From Pseudomonas sp. Irchel s3h14 (GTDB taxonomy: Bacteria; Pseudomonadota; Gammaproteobacteria; Pseudomonadales; Pseudomonadaceae), in assembly GCF_900187425.1 (NCBI RefSeq), contig NZ_FYDJ01000005.1:62001-126000 (forward strand): a stretch of DNA of 64,000 nucleotides, given 5' to 3'. Each line of letters starts with the position of its first letter. Position 1 is the stretch's first letter. Of the stretch, positions 1-9,456 are shown in pieces. Under the pieces are notes generated by a model. It was given only the letters and a program-made list of their open reading frames with translations, searched no databases and was not told where the DNA came from. Both the position numbers and the translations under genes were made by a program.

Positions 1-993
1 CATCGGCTTGATGGCGTAGTCGCGGTTTTCCGACTGCGTGGTGAACATGTTGTCGGCGTAGTTGGCCCAGTGCCCGGACTTCTCCCACAGGCTGCGGTCA
101 ACGACCTGCGGAGTTTTGATCTCCAGGTAACCGTTGTCGCGCTGAACCTTGCGCATGTATTGCTCGAGCACCTGGTACAGAGTCCAGCCGTTCGGGTGCC
201 AGAACACCATGCCTGGCGACTCTTCCTGGGTGTGGAACAGGCCCAGACGCTTGCCGATCTTGCGGTGATCGCGCTTCTCAGCTTCTTCGATGCGCTGGAT
301 GTAAGCTGCCAGCTGCTTCTTATCTGCCCATGCGGTGCCGTAAACGCGCTGCAATTGCTCGTTCTTGGCATCGCCACGCCAGTAGGCGCCGGACAACTTG
401 GTCAGCTTGAAGGATTTCAGGAAGCGCGTGTTCGGCACGTGCGGACCGCGGCACATGTCGACGTATTCTTCGTGATAGTACAGGCCCATGGCCTGTTCGT
501 TCGGCATGTCTTCGACCAGACGCAGCTTGTAGTCTTCGCCGCGGGCCTTGAACACTTCGATCACTTCGGCGCGCGGAGTGACTTTCTTGATTACGTCGTA
601 ATCTTTTTCGATCAGCTGCTGCATGCGCTGTTCGATGGCGGCCAGGTCGTCCGGAGTGAAAGGACGTTCGAAGGCGATGTCGTAATAGAAGCCTTCGTCG
701 ATGACCGGACCGATGACCATCTTGGCCGTCGGGTACAGCTGCTTGACCGCATGGCCAACCAGGTGGGCGCAAGAGTGGCGAATGATCTCCAGCCCCTCTT
801 CATCCTTTGGCGTAATGATTTGCAGCGTAGCGTCGCTGCTGATGATGTCGCTGGCGTCGACCAGCTTGCCATCGACCTTACCGGCCACGGTGGCTTTGGC
901 CAGACCTGCACCAATGGATGCGGCGACCTCGGCTACGGATACCGGGTGATCGAATGAACGTTGACTGCCGTCGGGAAGAGTAATAGTTGGCAT
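1..993 (-). CDS. thrS: Threonyl-tRNA synthetase, 5' part (runs off left edge)
   Basis: The first 331 codons of threonyl-tRNA synthetase are present; the rest lies beyond position 1. The enzyme charges tRNA-Thr in the cytoplasm and edits mischarged Ser-tRNA-Thr. The protein opens [18 protein letters not shown], the start of the N-terminal TGS domain, and continues through the editing domain into the class II catalytic core. The ATG at 993 follows a strong AGGAGG Shine-Dalgarno (GGAGAGGAGGCGCC just upstream), which fixes the start. In pseudomonads infC, rpmI and rplT usually follow thrS, so they are expected to the left. Family assignment is from protein sequence recognition; full length is about 640 residues. 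Confidence 0.97.
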   Translation of the reverse strand, partial: MPTITLPDGSQRSFDHPVSVAEVAASIGAGLAKATVAGKVDGKLVDASDIISSDATLQIITPKDEEGLEIIRHSCAHLVGHAVKQLYPTAKMVIGPVIDEGFYYDIAFERPFTPDDLAAIEQRMQQLIEKDYDVIKKVTPRAEVIEVFKARGEDYKLRLVEDMPNEQAMGLYYHEEYVDMCRGPHVPNTRFLKSFKLTKLSGAYWRGDAKNEQLQRVYGTAWADKKQLAAYIQRIEEAEKRDHRKIGKRLGLFHTQEESPGMVFWHPNGWTLYQVLEQYMRKVQRDNGYLEIKTPQVVDRSLWEKSGHWANYADNMFTTQSENRDYAIKPM

Positions 994-1365
994 GGCGCCT
1001 CCTCTCCTAGTGGTGACCCCTACCAAAGGTCACGTGGGTTGGGATGAGCCAGTACAAGATCCGATCCAGGCCATTCAATGACGAACGCCTGCCTTACAGC
1101 GGCAGGAGCCTTGCGGCCAACCGGAAAACCGAATCAGAGTGACTGGGATTCAAATCAGGGTTATTCGCACATTTGCCGCCACCGGGACTGAAGGATCCGG
1201 AGCCTGCAAACGCCCGAGCCAGGCATGCTAGCACAGATGAACGGTCGTCGATGCACCGAGGCTTTGTCTTGGGGCAAATCGGGCAATTTTATGCCAGAGT
1301 GCTGAACTAGAACCCTGCTTTACCCCTCAGATAACAAGACATTGACCCACAAGGAGCATCCCAGC
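994..1365. other. Intergenic region upstream of thrS, no gene seen
   Basis: These 372 bases separate divergent thrS and the small secreted-protein gene. They should contain the thrS promoter (minus) and the promoter for the gene at 1366. I see no convincing reading frame, RNA gene or clear sigma-70 box, and no obvious attenuator. Confidence 0.5.
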
Positions 1366-1668
1366 ATGCATCTGAAACGTTTATTCGCAGTCATCGCCCC
1401 CATCGTTTTGCTGCTGCCACTGGCCGCCCATGCCGATTGGCCGAAGGGCGAACGCGAGAAATACATGGCTCAGTGCACAGAAGCGGCCACTCCGCAGATC
1501 GGTGCTGCAGCAGCAAAGGCTCACTGCGCTTGCGGCGCCGATGCCATCAAATCGTACCCTGCAAAAGACATCCAGTCCCTGATGGACAACACCGCCAGTG
1601 ATGCCCTGAAACAAAAAGCACTGACGCAAATTAGCGCGTGCAAAGCCGATAACAAGGCCAAAAAATAA
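1366..1668 (+). CDS. Small secreted protein of unknown function
   Basis: A 100-residue protein with a Sec-type signal peptide: basic MHLKRLF, a hydrophobic stretch to about residue 20, and a likely cut after AAHA. The mature part begins DWPKGEREKY and has four cysteines (YMAQC, HCACGA, ISACKA), which suggests a small disulfide-bonded periplasmic or secreted protein. The ATG at 1366 is chosen over an upstream in-frame start at 1342 because AAGGAG lies 9 bases before it and the signal peptide then starts correctly. I do not recognise a characterised family. It probably forms a single-gene unit ahead of the cold-shock gene. Confidence 0.7.
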   Translation: MHLKRLFAVIAPIVLLLPLAAHADWPKGEREKYMAQCTEAATPQIGAAAAKAHCACGADAIKSYPAKDIQSLMDNTASDALKQKALTQISACKADNKAKK

Positions 1669-1877
1669 GCCTGACATAGCGCTTTTTGCGCCTGCAACGA
1701 CAGTTAAAAGCCTCTGAAAACCGCCTTTTCGTACAATTTATTCAGGTTTTACAGGTTTTTTTATTGTCTTTACTTTTGGCTGAAAGCCTTTTAAAACGGG
1801 GCTTGCAGCCAAACAAAGCAGCAAACAGAACGCGACTGCAGGGCAAACAACACGTCCGGGGGGCTCCCAAAGCGAAC

Positions 1878-1960
1878 ATTTCGACTATGATACCCCGGTG
1901 TGCCCAGTTGGCCTGAGCAGCACAGCACTACTGAAAATATATGTTTCTTGGAGATACACC
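1878..1960 (+). promoter_or_regulatory. Probable promoter and leader of the cold-shock gene
   Basis: TATGAT near 1885-1890 is a plausible -10 element, giving an untranslated leader of roughly 65 bases before the cold-shock ATG at 1961. A leader is usual for cspA-type genes, where RNA structure affects translation. The -35 box is not clear. The 290 bases between 1669 and 1960 hold no gene I believe; a 76-residue open frame at 1686-1916 has no protein character. Confidence 0.35.
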
Positions 1961-2173
1961 ATGTCTAATCGCCAAACCGGCACCGTTAAATGGTTCAACG
2001 ATGAAAAAGGCTTCGGCTTCATCACTCCTCAAGGTGGCGGTGACGACCTGTTCGTACACTTCAAAGCTATCGAAAGCGACGGTTTCAAAAGCCTGAAAGA
2101 AGGCCAGACCGTTTCCTTCGTGGCTGAGAAAGGCCAAAAGGGTATGCAAGCTGCACAAGTCCGCGCTGAGTAA
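1961..2173 (+). CDS. capB: Cold-shock protein, CapB/CspA type
   Basis: A 70-residue single cold-shock domain protein that binds single-stranded RNA and DNA as an RNA chaperone. Both nucleic-acid-binding motifs are intact: RNP1 in KGFGFI and RNP2 in DLFVHF. The domain fills the whole protein, the usual size for the family. The start [13 protein letters not shown] matches the CapB group described from cold-adapted pseudomonads. A TTGGAGATACACC Shine-Dalgarno precedes ATG 1961. An in-frame extension to 1898 is rejected because it would read through the leader. The gene is followed at once by a strong terminator and looks monocistronic. Confidence 0.93.
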   Translation: MSNRQTGTVKWFNDEKGFGFITPQGGGDDLFVHFKAIESDGFKSLKEGQTVSFVAEKGQKGMQAAQVRAE

Positions 2174-2186
2174 TTTTCAGCCGCAC

Positions 2187-2220
2187 TAAAAAAACCCCGT
2201 CCACGTGACGGGGTTTTTTA
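2187..2220 (+). terminator. Rho-independent terminator of capB
   Basis: A perfect stem CCCCGTC/GACGGGG (2195-2213) with loop CACGT is followed by TTTTTTA. An A-run on the other side makes it usable in reverse for the convergent lipoprotein gene as well. Confidence 0.93.
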
Positions 2221-2245
2221 TGGGCGAAACAAAAGCCTGAAGCGA

Positions 2246-2566
2246 TCAGCCGCAGTTGACGCGGGTGACGACCCGATTGGCATCGGTATTCAGGTTCAGG
2301 CGATCGGAGCGGTACTCCAGGGTCACCATGTCGGTGGGCAAGAGGAACCGTGCATTCTGCGCGCCTGCGCGAGTACGCGCCTGCTCCAGCAGTTCAGGTG
2401 AAGCCTTTTTGCCAATGGTGAATTCGGCAGCCTTTGCCTCACAACGGCTGTGACCCGTGTCAGTCGTCGTGACAGGATCTGTTGTCGACTCGGTGGAGGT
2501 AGTGCTGCAACCGGCCAGCATGGCAACGGCCAACAAAGTACCCAATGACGCGAGCTTCCAAGGCAT
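2246..2566 (-). CDS. I78-type peptidase inhibitor lipoprotein
   Basis: A 106-residue lipoprotein. The signal peptide ends in lipobox LAGC (Cys about residue 19) followed by a Ser/Thr-rich linker. The C-terminal 65 residues fit the potato inhibitor I78 family: a conserved Cys after GHSRC, a central GAQNARFL stretch, then RSDRLNLN and the terminal RVNCG. By family it would inhibit serine proteases in the cell envelope; the target is unknown. ATG 2566 is preferred because AAAGGAGG sits just upstream; a longer frame starting with TTG at 2584 would include that site. It is convergent with capB. Function is inferred from family pattern only. Confidence 0.75.
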   Translation of the reverse strand: MPWKLASLGTLLAVAMLAGCSTTSTESTTDPVTTTDTGHSRCEAKAAEFTIGKKASPELLEQARTRAGAQNARFLLPTDMVTLEYRSDRLNLNTDANRVVTRVNCG

Positions 2567-2733
2567 GAAGCCTCCTTTTTTCAATAGTTAAGCTGAGATC
2601 GTGCGACCGCCAATCTGGCGTTTGGTTTCACAGGGAGCGCTAGGCACCTTGCCCTCTATTCGGACACGCGGCGAGTGTGCCTGAGCATCGCCCTGCCGTT
2701 TACCACTCAATCGTGACTGAATATGAATAGCGT

Positions 2734-3039
2734 TCAATAGACGTCAATGTAGTCGAACGGCGGATTCGGCCAGTTCTCTTTCAGCGCATTGAAAATCTGC
2801 ATGACCCAGACCTCGTCACTGGCCGCGACCAATCCGACATAACCGGAACCCTTGGCCCACGTCTCCAGACGAAACAACAGCCCGCTGATATCAGTGCCAC
2901 CCACAACGCCTGACGAAATGTAGGCGATGCCGCCCTTGGTGACTCGCAATTGAGTGTGCTCATCGTCGCTGGCAGAGGCCAGCAACTGACGCACCGCCTC
3001 AAGGGTCAAGCCGTCAGGAGTGTTCAAATCGATCTGCAC
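2734..3039 (-). CDS. Conserved hypothetical protein, 101 residues
   Basis: A soluble acidic protein with no signal peptide or membrane segment. It starts with GTG at 3039, supported by AAGGAC seven bases upstream. The sequence has protein-like composition (MQIDLNTPDGLTLEAVRQLL and so on) and ends NPPFDYIDVY. I do not recognise the family; a small regulatory or structural role cannot be told apart. It is divergent from the small gene at 3172, with about 130 bases between the starts that should carry both promoters. Confidence 0.6.
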   Translation of the reverse strand: MQIDLNTPDGLTLEAVRQLLASASDDEHTQLRVTKGGIAYISSGVVGGTDISGLLFRLETWAKGSGYVGLVAASDEVWVMQIFNALKENWPNPPFDYIDVY

Positions 3040-3171
3040 AGCACAGTCCTTGAAAATTCGTCAAAGACCAAGTGTCGCATAGCCCTCTCCTCATGCCTAA
3101 GTCGGAGTGCCAAAACCCGCGCAAAATGGTTAACTCGACACTCAGACTTTCCCGACTTCACGAGCGCCATC

Positions 3172-3378
3172 ATGACCACCGTAAGTATCGACGCCGACAT
3201 CAAAGCCAAGTGGCCACAAGGCCACAGCTCTTACAGCCCGGGCAGCCCGGAAGAGTTGGCAATCATTGGTATCGATCTATTGGTCAAGGAACTGGGGACG
3301 CAAGCCGCCCAGATATTCATCGCACAGATATTCGAGAAGTACCCTACCGACTATATTGGCCTGATAGATAGCGACTGA
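3172..3378 (+). CDS. Small conserved hypothetical protein, 68 residues
   Basis: Begins MTTVSIDADIKAKWPQG and ends YPTDYIGLIDSD; soluble, with no signal peptide. Longer frames starting at 2950 run through the divergent gene and are unlikely. The ribosome site before ATG 3172 is weak (ACGAGCGCC), so the start is uncertain. Family not recognised. A hairpin follows directly. Confidence 0.5.
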   Translation: MTTVSIDADIKAKWPQGHSSYSPGSPEELAIIGIDLLVKELGTQAAQIFIAQIFEKYPTDYIGLIDSD

Positions 3379-3385
3379 AAGTAAC

Positions 3386-3409
3386 ACCCGCAGGCTGGCA
3401 CCTGCGGGT
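3386..3409 (+). terminator. Hairpin between convergent genes
   Basis: ACCCGCAGG and CCTGCGGGT form a perfect 9-bp stem around a 6-base loop, between the stop at 3378 and the convergent stop at 3417. The T-tract is poor, so its strength as a terminator is uncertain. Confidence 0.55.
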
Positions 3410-3416
3410 CTATGGC

Positions 3417-4445
3417 TTACTTCAGACGAGCCAGACGCTCGGTCAGCAGATCAAAGAAGCCCTGGGCGTCACCGCTTTCTACCCAGAAAGCGTTCTTCGG
3501 CGCTTTCAGGCCGTCATACCAGTCGACGATGGTTTGGCCGAACGTCGGACCTTCGCGGCTATCAACGACTACGTTGACTGAACGACCGGTGAACAACTCA
3601 GGCTTGAGCAGGTAGGCGATGACCGTCGCGTCATGCACCGGGCCACCCGGAATACCGTAGTGCTCCATGTCGCCTTTGACGTATTCATTAAGAATATCGC
3701 CCACCAGCTTGCTGGCATTGTTGTTGATCGCAGCGATCTGCTTCAGACGCGCTTCACTGGTGAGGATCTTGTGGGTCACGTCCAGCGGCAGGTAGGTCAG
3801 CTTCACCCCACTTTTCAATACCACTTCTGCAGCCTGCGGGTCGGCGAACAGGTTGAACTCCGCCACCGGGGTAATGTTGCCACCGTTGAAGTGCGCCCCG
3901 CCCATGATCACCACCTCCTTGATGCCCTGAACGATCTCAGGTTCCTGGATCAGCGCCAGGGCCAGGTTGGTCTGTGGACCGAGCATGGCGATGGTAATGC
4001 TATGGGGCTTGGCGGCTTTCAACGTATCGATCAGGTAATTGACCGCATTGCCCTGGGCCAGGCCTTTCTTCGGCTCATGTACAGTGACACCTGACAGGCC
4101 TTCCTTGCCATGGATGTTCTCGGCATAGATCGGCGTGCGCATCAGCGGCTTCGGAGCGCCCGCGTAGACCGGCACCTCCTCGCGCCCTGCCCACTCGCGG
4201 GCCAGCCGCGCATTACGCGAAGTCTTGTCCAGACGCACATTGCCGGCGACGGTGGTCAGCGCACGAATGTTCAGCTCTTGCGGCGATGCCAGGGCAAACA
4301 GCAAGGCAACCACGTCGTCGGCACCCGGATCGGTGTCGATGATCAAGTCGATCTTTTCCGCCGCCTGGGCGCTTGTTGCGGTAATCAAGGACAAAAGCAG
4401 CAGACTCCGGAGCAGGTGGTGCAGTTTCTGAGCATAGCGGTGCAT
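3417..4445 (-). CDS. Periplasmic ribonucleoside hydrolase, last gene of the ribose operon
   Basis: A 342-residue inosine-uridine-preferring-type nucleoside hydrolase that cuts the N-glycosidic bond of nucleosides to give ribose and a base. The calcium and ribose-binding motif DTDPGADD is near the N-terminus, and GGAHFNGGNITPVAEFN carries the other conserved active-site region. Unlike cytoplasmic Rih enzymes it has a clear Sec signal peptide ending SAQA, so it should act in the periplasm. ATG 4445 has AAGGAGTGCGCT before it; the long upstream extension to 4631 lacks a signal and is rejected. It lies 43 bases after rbsD, which suggests it supplies ribose to the RbsBAC transporter. Substrate range is not known. 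Confidence 0.88.
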   Translation of the reverse strand: MHRYAQKLHHLLRSLLLLSLITATSAQAAEKIDLIIDTDPGADDVVALLFALASPQELNIRALTTVAGNVRLDKTSRNARLAREWAGREEVPVYAGAPKPLMRTPIYAENIHGKEGLSGVTVHEPKKGLAQGNAVNYLIDTLKAAKPHSITIAMLGPQTNLALALIQEPEIVQGIKEVVIMGGAHFNGGNITPVAEFNLFADPQAAEVVLKSGVKLTYLPLDVTHKILTSEARLKQIAAINNNASKLVGDILNEYVKGDMEHYGIPGGPVHDATVIAYLLKPELFTGRSVNVVVDSREGPTFGQTIVDWYDGLKAPKNAFWVESGDAQGFFDLLTERLARLK

Positions 4446-4488
4446 AGCGCACTCCTTGTGCGTGGGACAGCAGAAAGACAACAGCGAG

Positions 4489-4893
4489 TTAGAACGTAAC
4501 CCCCGCCACCAGCACGATGTTGCAGTACGGCTGACATTCGCCTGTACGAACAATCGCCCGTGCCTGTCGGCTGAGGACTTTGAATTGGTCATGACTGAGC
4601 AGCTCACGCCGACCCAGCGCTCCTTCGGCATTCAGCTCATCGAGCGTCGCCAACGCCGAAGGCTTTTTGTCCAGGATCTCCTGGGCCAATACATGGCTCT
4701 CGACCTGCATTTCGCTGAGCACGACCTTCAACGTGCTGACGAAATCCGGGATACCGTGGGTCAGGGCCAGGTCGATCAGTTCAACGCCTGGTGGCACCGG
4801 CAGACCTGCGTCGCCGATCACCACCCTGTCGCCATGGCCCAGGGATGCGATCAGCCGCGACAGCGCGACGTTGAGCAAAGGTGTCTTTTTCAT
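4489..4893 (-). CDS. rbsD: D-ribose pyranase
   Basis: A 134-residue RbsD/FucU-family mutarotase converting beta-pyranose to beta-furanose ribose, the form used by ribokinase. The family features [20 protein letters not shown] with the catalytic His at about residue 20, GDAGLPVP, and a Tyr near the C-terminus (QPYCN) are present. The ATG overlaps the rbsK stop by 4 bases, so translation is probably coupled. The length matches the family. Confidence 0.95.
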   Translation of the reverse strand: MKKTPLLNVALSRLIASLGHGDRVVIGDAGLPVPPGVELIDLALTHGIPDFVSTLKVVLSEMQVESHVLAQEILDKKPSALATLDELNAEGALGRRELLSHDQFKVLSRQARAIVRTGECQPYCNIVLVAGVTF

Positions 4894-5807
4894 GGTGCTT
4901 TAAAGGCCTGTACGTCGGACAAGGTGGGGATCGAGGGTTGCGCGCCAGCGCGGGTCACCGACAGCGCCGCAGCGACCTGGCCGAAACGGATCGCGTCGGC
5001 TTCGTTTTTGCCGGCCGCCAGCGCGGCGGCGAAACCACCGACGAAGGTGTCGCCAGCCGCCGTGGTATCGACAGCCTTCACCTTCGTCGCAGGGAAATGC
5101 TCGAAGCTTTTGCCGTTCGCGAACAGCGAACCTTGAGCACCGAGGGTGATGATGACTTTGCCGGCGCCCAAGGAGATCAACCGGGATGCAGCGGTTTCGG
5201 CAGATGCCAGAGAATCCACTGGCAAACCACTCAGCGCCGAGGCCTCGCTTTCGTTGGGTATCAGGTAATCGATAGACGCGTACCAGTCCGCCGGCAGTGG
5301 GCGGCTGGCCGGCGCCGGATTGAGAATCACGGTCTTACCCAACTCACGGCCGCGCTTGAGCGCATGACCGACAGTGGCATCCGGAACTTCCAGCTGACAG
5401 ATGATCACGTCCGCCGCCCGCAAGACTGCGTCGAAACGATCAATCACCGCTGGCGTCAGCGCACCATTGGCACCGGCAACGATCACGATTGCGTTCTGGC
5501 TGTTGTCATCGACCACGATCAACGCAACGCCGCTGGAATCGTCGACGGTACTGACTGCCTGGCAATCGATCTGCTCGGCCAACAGCGCCCCGCGCAACTC
5601 TTCGCCGTAGGCATCGCTGCCCACGCAACCGACCATCGAAACCTGCGCCCCCAGCCTCGCCGCAGCGACCGCCTGATTCGCGCCCTTGCCACCGGAAACC
5701 GTGGCAAACGACTCGCCGATCAGCGTTTCACCGCCACGGGGCAGCCGTGGCGCCCGGGTGACCAGGTCCATGTTCAGGCTGCCTATAACCACTACTTTTG
5801 CTGGCAT
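4890..5807 (-). CDS. rbsK: Ribokinase
   Basis: A 305-residue PfkB-family sugar kinase that phosphorylates ribose to ribose-5-phosphate with ATP. Visible motifs are the N-terminal [10 protein letters not shown], the [15 protein letters not shown] substrate loop, and the C-terminal [16 protein letters not shown] holding the anion hole and catalytic Asp. It sits between rbsR (42 bases upstream) and rbsD (4-base overlap). Length is normal and the start ATG 5807 is unambiguous. Confidence 0.96.
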   Translation of the reverse strand: MPAKVVVIGSLNMDLVTRAPRLPRGGETLIGESFATVSGGKGANQAVAAARLGAQVSMVGCVGSDAYGEELRGALLAEQIDCQAVSTVDDSSGVALIVVDDNSQNAIVIVAGANGALTPAVIDRFDAVLRAADVIICQLEVPDATVGHALKRGRELGKTVILNPAPASRPLPADWYASIDYLIPNESEASALSGLPVDSLASAETAASRLISLGAGKVIITLGAQGSLFANGKSFEHFPATKVKAVDTTAAGDTFVGGFAAALAAGKNEADAIRFGQVAAALSVTRAGAQPSIPTLSDVQAFKAP

Positions 5808-5849
5808 ACGTCACTACTCATCAATTCTGTTTCGGCGGTGCTTTTGATT

Positions 5850-6869
5850 TCAACGGAACTGGGCGAACACGCCGGCCAGCGGCGCAGTCGACTCCCGCAA
5901 GACAATACTGGGCGTCACGATCCGTTGATCGGTGGCCATATCCGGTGTGGCGATTCTTCTTAAAAGCACTTCGGCCGCCATCTCGCCGAGTTGCAGGATC
6001 GATTGCCCCACGGTGGTCAGCGCCGGGTACACATAGCGGCTCATCTGAATATCGTCGAAGCCGATCACCGACAGCTCCGTCGGCACACGAATATTGCGCT
6101 CGGCCGCCGCTCGCAGCACACCGATGCCAATCATGTCGTTACCGGCGAAGATCGCGCTCGGCGGGTTCTTTTCCAGCAGTATCGCGGCGGCGTTGTAACC
6201 GCCGGTGCTGGTGAAGTCGCTTTCCAGCATGCGCTCACTGGATACTTCGACACCCGCCTCTTTCAGGGCTCGGCAATAACCGGCCAGACGCATCTGCGCC
6301 ACGCTGGTACTCGCCGGGCCGCCAATGGTGGCGATGTCCCGGTGCCCCAATTCCAGAAGGTGGCGGGTCGCCAGATAAGCGCCGTATTCGTGATCGATTC
6401 GCACCAGGTCGGCATTCACACCTTCCAGTCCACGGTCGACGATCACCATCGGCGTACGCACGCCTGCCAAGCCTTCTGCCAGCCCCGCATCACCACCAGC
6501 CGAAGCGACGATCAGCCCGTCGATGCGCTTTTCCAGCAGCACGCGCAGGTAACTGCGCTGCTTGTCCGGGTTGTCATCGGAGTTACAGAGAATCACGCAG
6601 TAGCCATTACGCTCGCAGTAATCCTCGATGCCGCGCGCCAGTTCGGCGAAGTACGGGTTGAGGCTGTTGGGCACCAGCAGACCGATGGTCGCCGTGGTTT
6701 TGGCCTTGAGGGACCGGGCCACGGCACTGGGCACGTAGTCGAGGGTTTTGATCGCCGCCTCAACCTTGACCCGCACCTCTTCGCTCACCGGCCGGGTCTT
6801 GTTCACGACGTGGGAAACCGTGGTGTAGGAAATTCCCGCGAGCGCTGCCACATCCTTGATTGTTGCCAT
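5850..6869 (-). CDS. rbsR: Ribose operon repressor, LacI family
   Basis: A 339-residue LacI/GalR repressor. The N-terminal helix-turn-helix reads MATIKDVAALAGISYTTVS, followed by hinge helix PSAVARSLK and a periplasmic-binding-protein-like effector domain. It starts 3 bases after rbsC ends, so it is cotranscribed with the genes it likely controls. The likely target is the palindrome at 10502-10515 upstream of rbsB, and ribose or a derivative is the likely inducer by family knowledge. Placement of the regulator between transport and kinase genes is usual in pseudomonads. Confidence 0.93.
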   Translation of the reverse strand: MATIKDVAALAGISYTTVSHVVNKTRPVSEEVRVKVEAAIKTLDYVPSAVARSLKAKTTATIGLLVPNSLNPYFAELARGIEDYCERNGYCVILCNSDDNPDKQRSYLRVLLEKRIDGLIVASAGGDAGLAEGLAGVRTPMVIVDRGLEGVNADLVRIDHEYGAYLATRHLLELGHRDIATIGGPASTSVAQMRLAGYCRALKEAGVEVSSERMLESDFTSTGGYNAAAILLEKNPPSAIFAGNDMIGIGVLRAAAERNIRVPTELSVIGFDDIQMSRYVYPALTTVGQSILQLGEMAAEVLLRRIATPDMATDQRIVTPSIVLRESTAPLAGVFAQFR

Positions 6870-6872
6870 GAC

Positions 6873-7850
6873 TCAGGTCCGCCGGCTTGCGCGCTGACTG
6901 CGATAAGTATCAAGCACCACCGCCACCACGATCACTGCGCCGGTGATGATGCGTTTGGTGGGTTCAGTCGCGCCGATCTGCGCGAGACCGGCCGCCAATA
7001 CGGAAATGATCAGAACTCCGAAGAACGTACTGATGACCGAACCGCGACCGCCCATCAGGCTGGTGCCGCCGATCACGACCGCGGCGATCACTTGCAGCTC
7101 CAGCCCGGAGCCGGCATTCGGATCCGCCGCTTCCAGGCGAGAAATCTGAAACAACGCTGCGATACCGGCCAACAGCCCCATCAGACTGAATACCAGAATC
7201 TTGTAGGGCTTTGGATTGATCCCTGCCAGACGCACCGCCTCTTCGTTGGTGCCGATGCCGATCAGGTAACGACCGAACACGGTACGCGTCAGCACGGCCT
7301 GGGCAATGAAGATAATCAGTAAGGCAATGATGAACGATGGCGAGATGCCGAAGGCGATCGGGTTGGACAACCAAGCGAAGGCATCACCGATGTAGGCCGT
7401 GCGCGATCCGGTCATCTGATACGCCACGCCGCGGGCCATTTCCAGCACGCCGAGGGACACGATGAACGACGGAATCCGCCATGCCACAGTAATCGAACCG
7501 GTGATGGTCCCGGCCAGTGCTGCCGCCGCCATTCCGAGCAGCGCCGCAGGCAACACGCTCCAGCCCCAACCGAGAATGGCCACGCTAACCGTTGACGCCG
7601 CGAGCGCGAGCACCGAGCCCACTGACAGGTCGATGCCGCCGATGATCAACACGAACGTCATGCCGACCGCCAGCACCATCAAGTCCGGAATCTGGTTGGC
7701 CAGGGTGCTGAAGGTGTCATAGGACAGGAAATGGCTGCTCAGAACCGAGAACAGCGCGACCATTGCCAGCAAGGCACCGGCCAGCCCCAGATAGGTACCG
7801 AGGCCGTAGAAGTTGCCACTACGTTTGCCGGCAGTCACTGCAGTATTCAT
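6873..7850 (-). CDS. rbsC: Ribose ABC transporter permease
   Basis: A 325-residue inner-membrane permease of the BPD_transp_2 class with about eight to ten hydrophobic segments, for example VLAVGMTFVLIIGGIDLSVG, which is the conserved region for contact with the ATPase. It forms the translocation channel with RbsA, fed by RbsB. It overlaps rbsA by 4 bases (7847-7850), which signals translational coupling. Length fits the family. Confidence 0.95.
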   Translation of the reverse strand: MNTAVTAGKRSGNFYGLGTYLGLAGALLAMVALFSVLSSHFLSYDTFSTLANQIPDLMVLAVGMTFVLIIGGIDLSVGSVLALAASTVSVAILGWGWSVLPAALLGMAAAALAGTITGSITVAWRIPSFIVSLGVLEMARGVAYQMTGSRTAYIGDAFAWLSNPIAFGISPSFIIALLIIFIAQAVLTRTVFGRYLIGIGTNEEAVRLAGINPKPYKILVFSLMGLLAGIAALFQISRLEAADPNAGSGLELQVIAAVVIGGTSLMGGRGSVISTFFGVLIISVLAAGLAQIGATEPTKRIITGAVIVVAVVLDTYRSQRASRRT

Positions 7851-9400
7851 GCGAGATCCCTAGGCGCTGCTTCATTGAGCAACGCATCACGTTTTTGGTA
7901 GCCGGCGAACGCGGCGGCAAGCAAATCATCCTGGGTCCAGCTGTCACGTTCAAAGGTGTCGATCAGACGTCCCGCCGAGAGCACGCCGATGCGGTCGCAG
8001 ATCAACATCAGTTCACGCAGGTCGCTGGACACCACCACGAGCGCTTTACCTTGACGGGTCAGCTCACCGAGCAAGGCATAGATGTCAAACTTGGCGCCGA
8101 CGTCGATGCCACGCGTTGGCTCGTCAAACAGCATCACCGAGCAATCACGCTCAAGCCACCGGCCGATCACAACTTTCTGCTGGTTACCACCGGACAGTTC
8201 CGACACAAGTTGCGTCGGGCTGGAGCTGCGGATGCGCATGGCGTCGATCTGACGCTGGGCCAGCGCCATCTCGTCACCATTGTTGACGAAGCCACCGCTG
8301 GAAATCACCGGCATATTGCCCAAGGCAATATTCGCGCTGATCGATTGGGTCAGCAGCAGGCCTTCGCCTTTGCGGTCTTCGGTGATCAGGGCGATGCCAT
8401 GACCGACCGCGTCAGCCGGTGACCGGATACTGACAACCTGTGCTGGCGAACCGAGTGCAACCGTGCCGCTGTCCGCTGTATCAGCACCGAAGATCAAGCG
8501 CAGCAACTCGGTGCGCCCTGCCCCGATCAAGCCGGAAATTCCGTAGATCTCGCCGGCACGCACCTCGAAGGACACGTCGCGAACCTTGTCGGAACGGGTC
8601 AGCCCTTTGACCGTCAAGGCTGGAGCGCCGATCTTGCGCGGGCCCATGTCGATGTGTTCGCCGAGTTCACGACCGACCATCAGCGTCACCAATTGCTCGC
8701 TGTTGTAATTGGCCATCGGCTCGACGCAAACCAGGTTGCCATCGCGCAGTACCGCAATACGCTGGGCGACCCGCGCCAGTTCTTCGAGACGGTGCGAGAT
8801 ATAGATGATCGACACGCCGCGAGCTTGCAGACGAGTGATCTGCTCGAACAGCATCTCGACTTCACGGTTCGTCAACATTGCGGTCGGTTCGTCGAGGATC
8901 AGCACGTGGCAATCGCCGATCAGGTTGCGGGCGATCTCCACCATTTGCTGGTGACCGATGCCCAATTCGCCCACCAGCGTGTCCGGGTCAATCGCGTCGA
9001 GGCCGACCTGGGCCATGGCTTCGATCGCTGCCTTGCGCAATTGCCTGCGACTGATCCAGCCGCCCTTGCTGGGCAGGTTGTCGAGAAACAGGTTTTCCGC
9101 CACCGACAGGGTCGGCAACAGATTGAGCTCTTGCATCACCATGCGGATGCCGAGGTCTTCGGCCTGGGTGCGGCTTGCGGGGCGATAATCCTGCCCCTGG
9201 AATTGCATGTGGCCGGTGGTCGGTGTGACCAGCCCGCCGATAATCTTCGACAGCGTGCTTTTTCCCGCGCCGTTTTCGCCAGTCAGCGCCAGCACTTCAC
9301 CGCGCATCAGCGTCAGGTCGATGCCGGTCAGGACCGGTTGGACGTAGGTCTTACCGATACCGCTGACCGAGAGGACAGCGTTCGGGGCGGAAACTGACAT
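7847..9400 (-). CDS. rbsA: Ribose ABC transporter ATP-binding protein
   Basis: A 517-residue protein with two tandem ABC domains. The first has Walker A GENGAGKST and Walker B LILDEPTAML; the second has signature LSGGNQQKV and Walker B VMLFDEPTRGIDVGAK. As in other RbsA/MglA proteins the second Walker A is degenerate (GLIGAGRTELL), which is normal. It powers ribose import. GGAGAG precedes ATG 9400, and rbsB lies 56 bases upstream. Confidence 0.95.
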   Translation of the reverse strand: MSVSAPNAVLSVSGIGKTYVQPVLTGIDLTLMRGEVLALTGENGAGKSTLSKIIGGLVTPTTGHMQFQGQDYRPASRTQAEDLGIRMVMQELNLLPTLSVAENLFLDNLPSKGGWISRRQLRKAAIEAMAQVGLDAIDPDTLVGELGIGHQQMVEIARNLIGDCHVLILDEPTAMLTNREVEMLFEQITRLQARGVSIIYISHRLEELARVAQRIAVLRDGNLVCVEPMANYNSEQLVTLMVGRELGEHIDMGPRKIGAPALTVKGLTRSDKVRDVSFEVRAGEIYGISGLIGAGRTELLRLIFGADTADSGTVALGSPAQVVSIRSPADAVGHGIALITEDRKGEGLLLTQSISANIALGNMPVISSGGFVNNGDEMALAQRQIDAMRIRSSSPTQLVSELSGGNQQKVVIGRWLERDCSVMLFDEPTRGIDVGAKFDIYALLGELTRQGKALVVVSSDLRELMLICDRIGVLSAGRLIDTFERDSWTQDDLLAAAFAGYQKRDALLNEAAPRDLA

Positions 9401-9456
9401 AAAAACTCTCCATGCGCTCGCCCGGACGGGCGAGCACCATTGTGTCGACAGAAGGA

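Noticed and set aside
1686..1916. 76-residue frame in the capB leader
   Set aside because: It has no Shine-Dalgarno and no protein character; the region is better read as promoter and leader.
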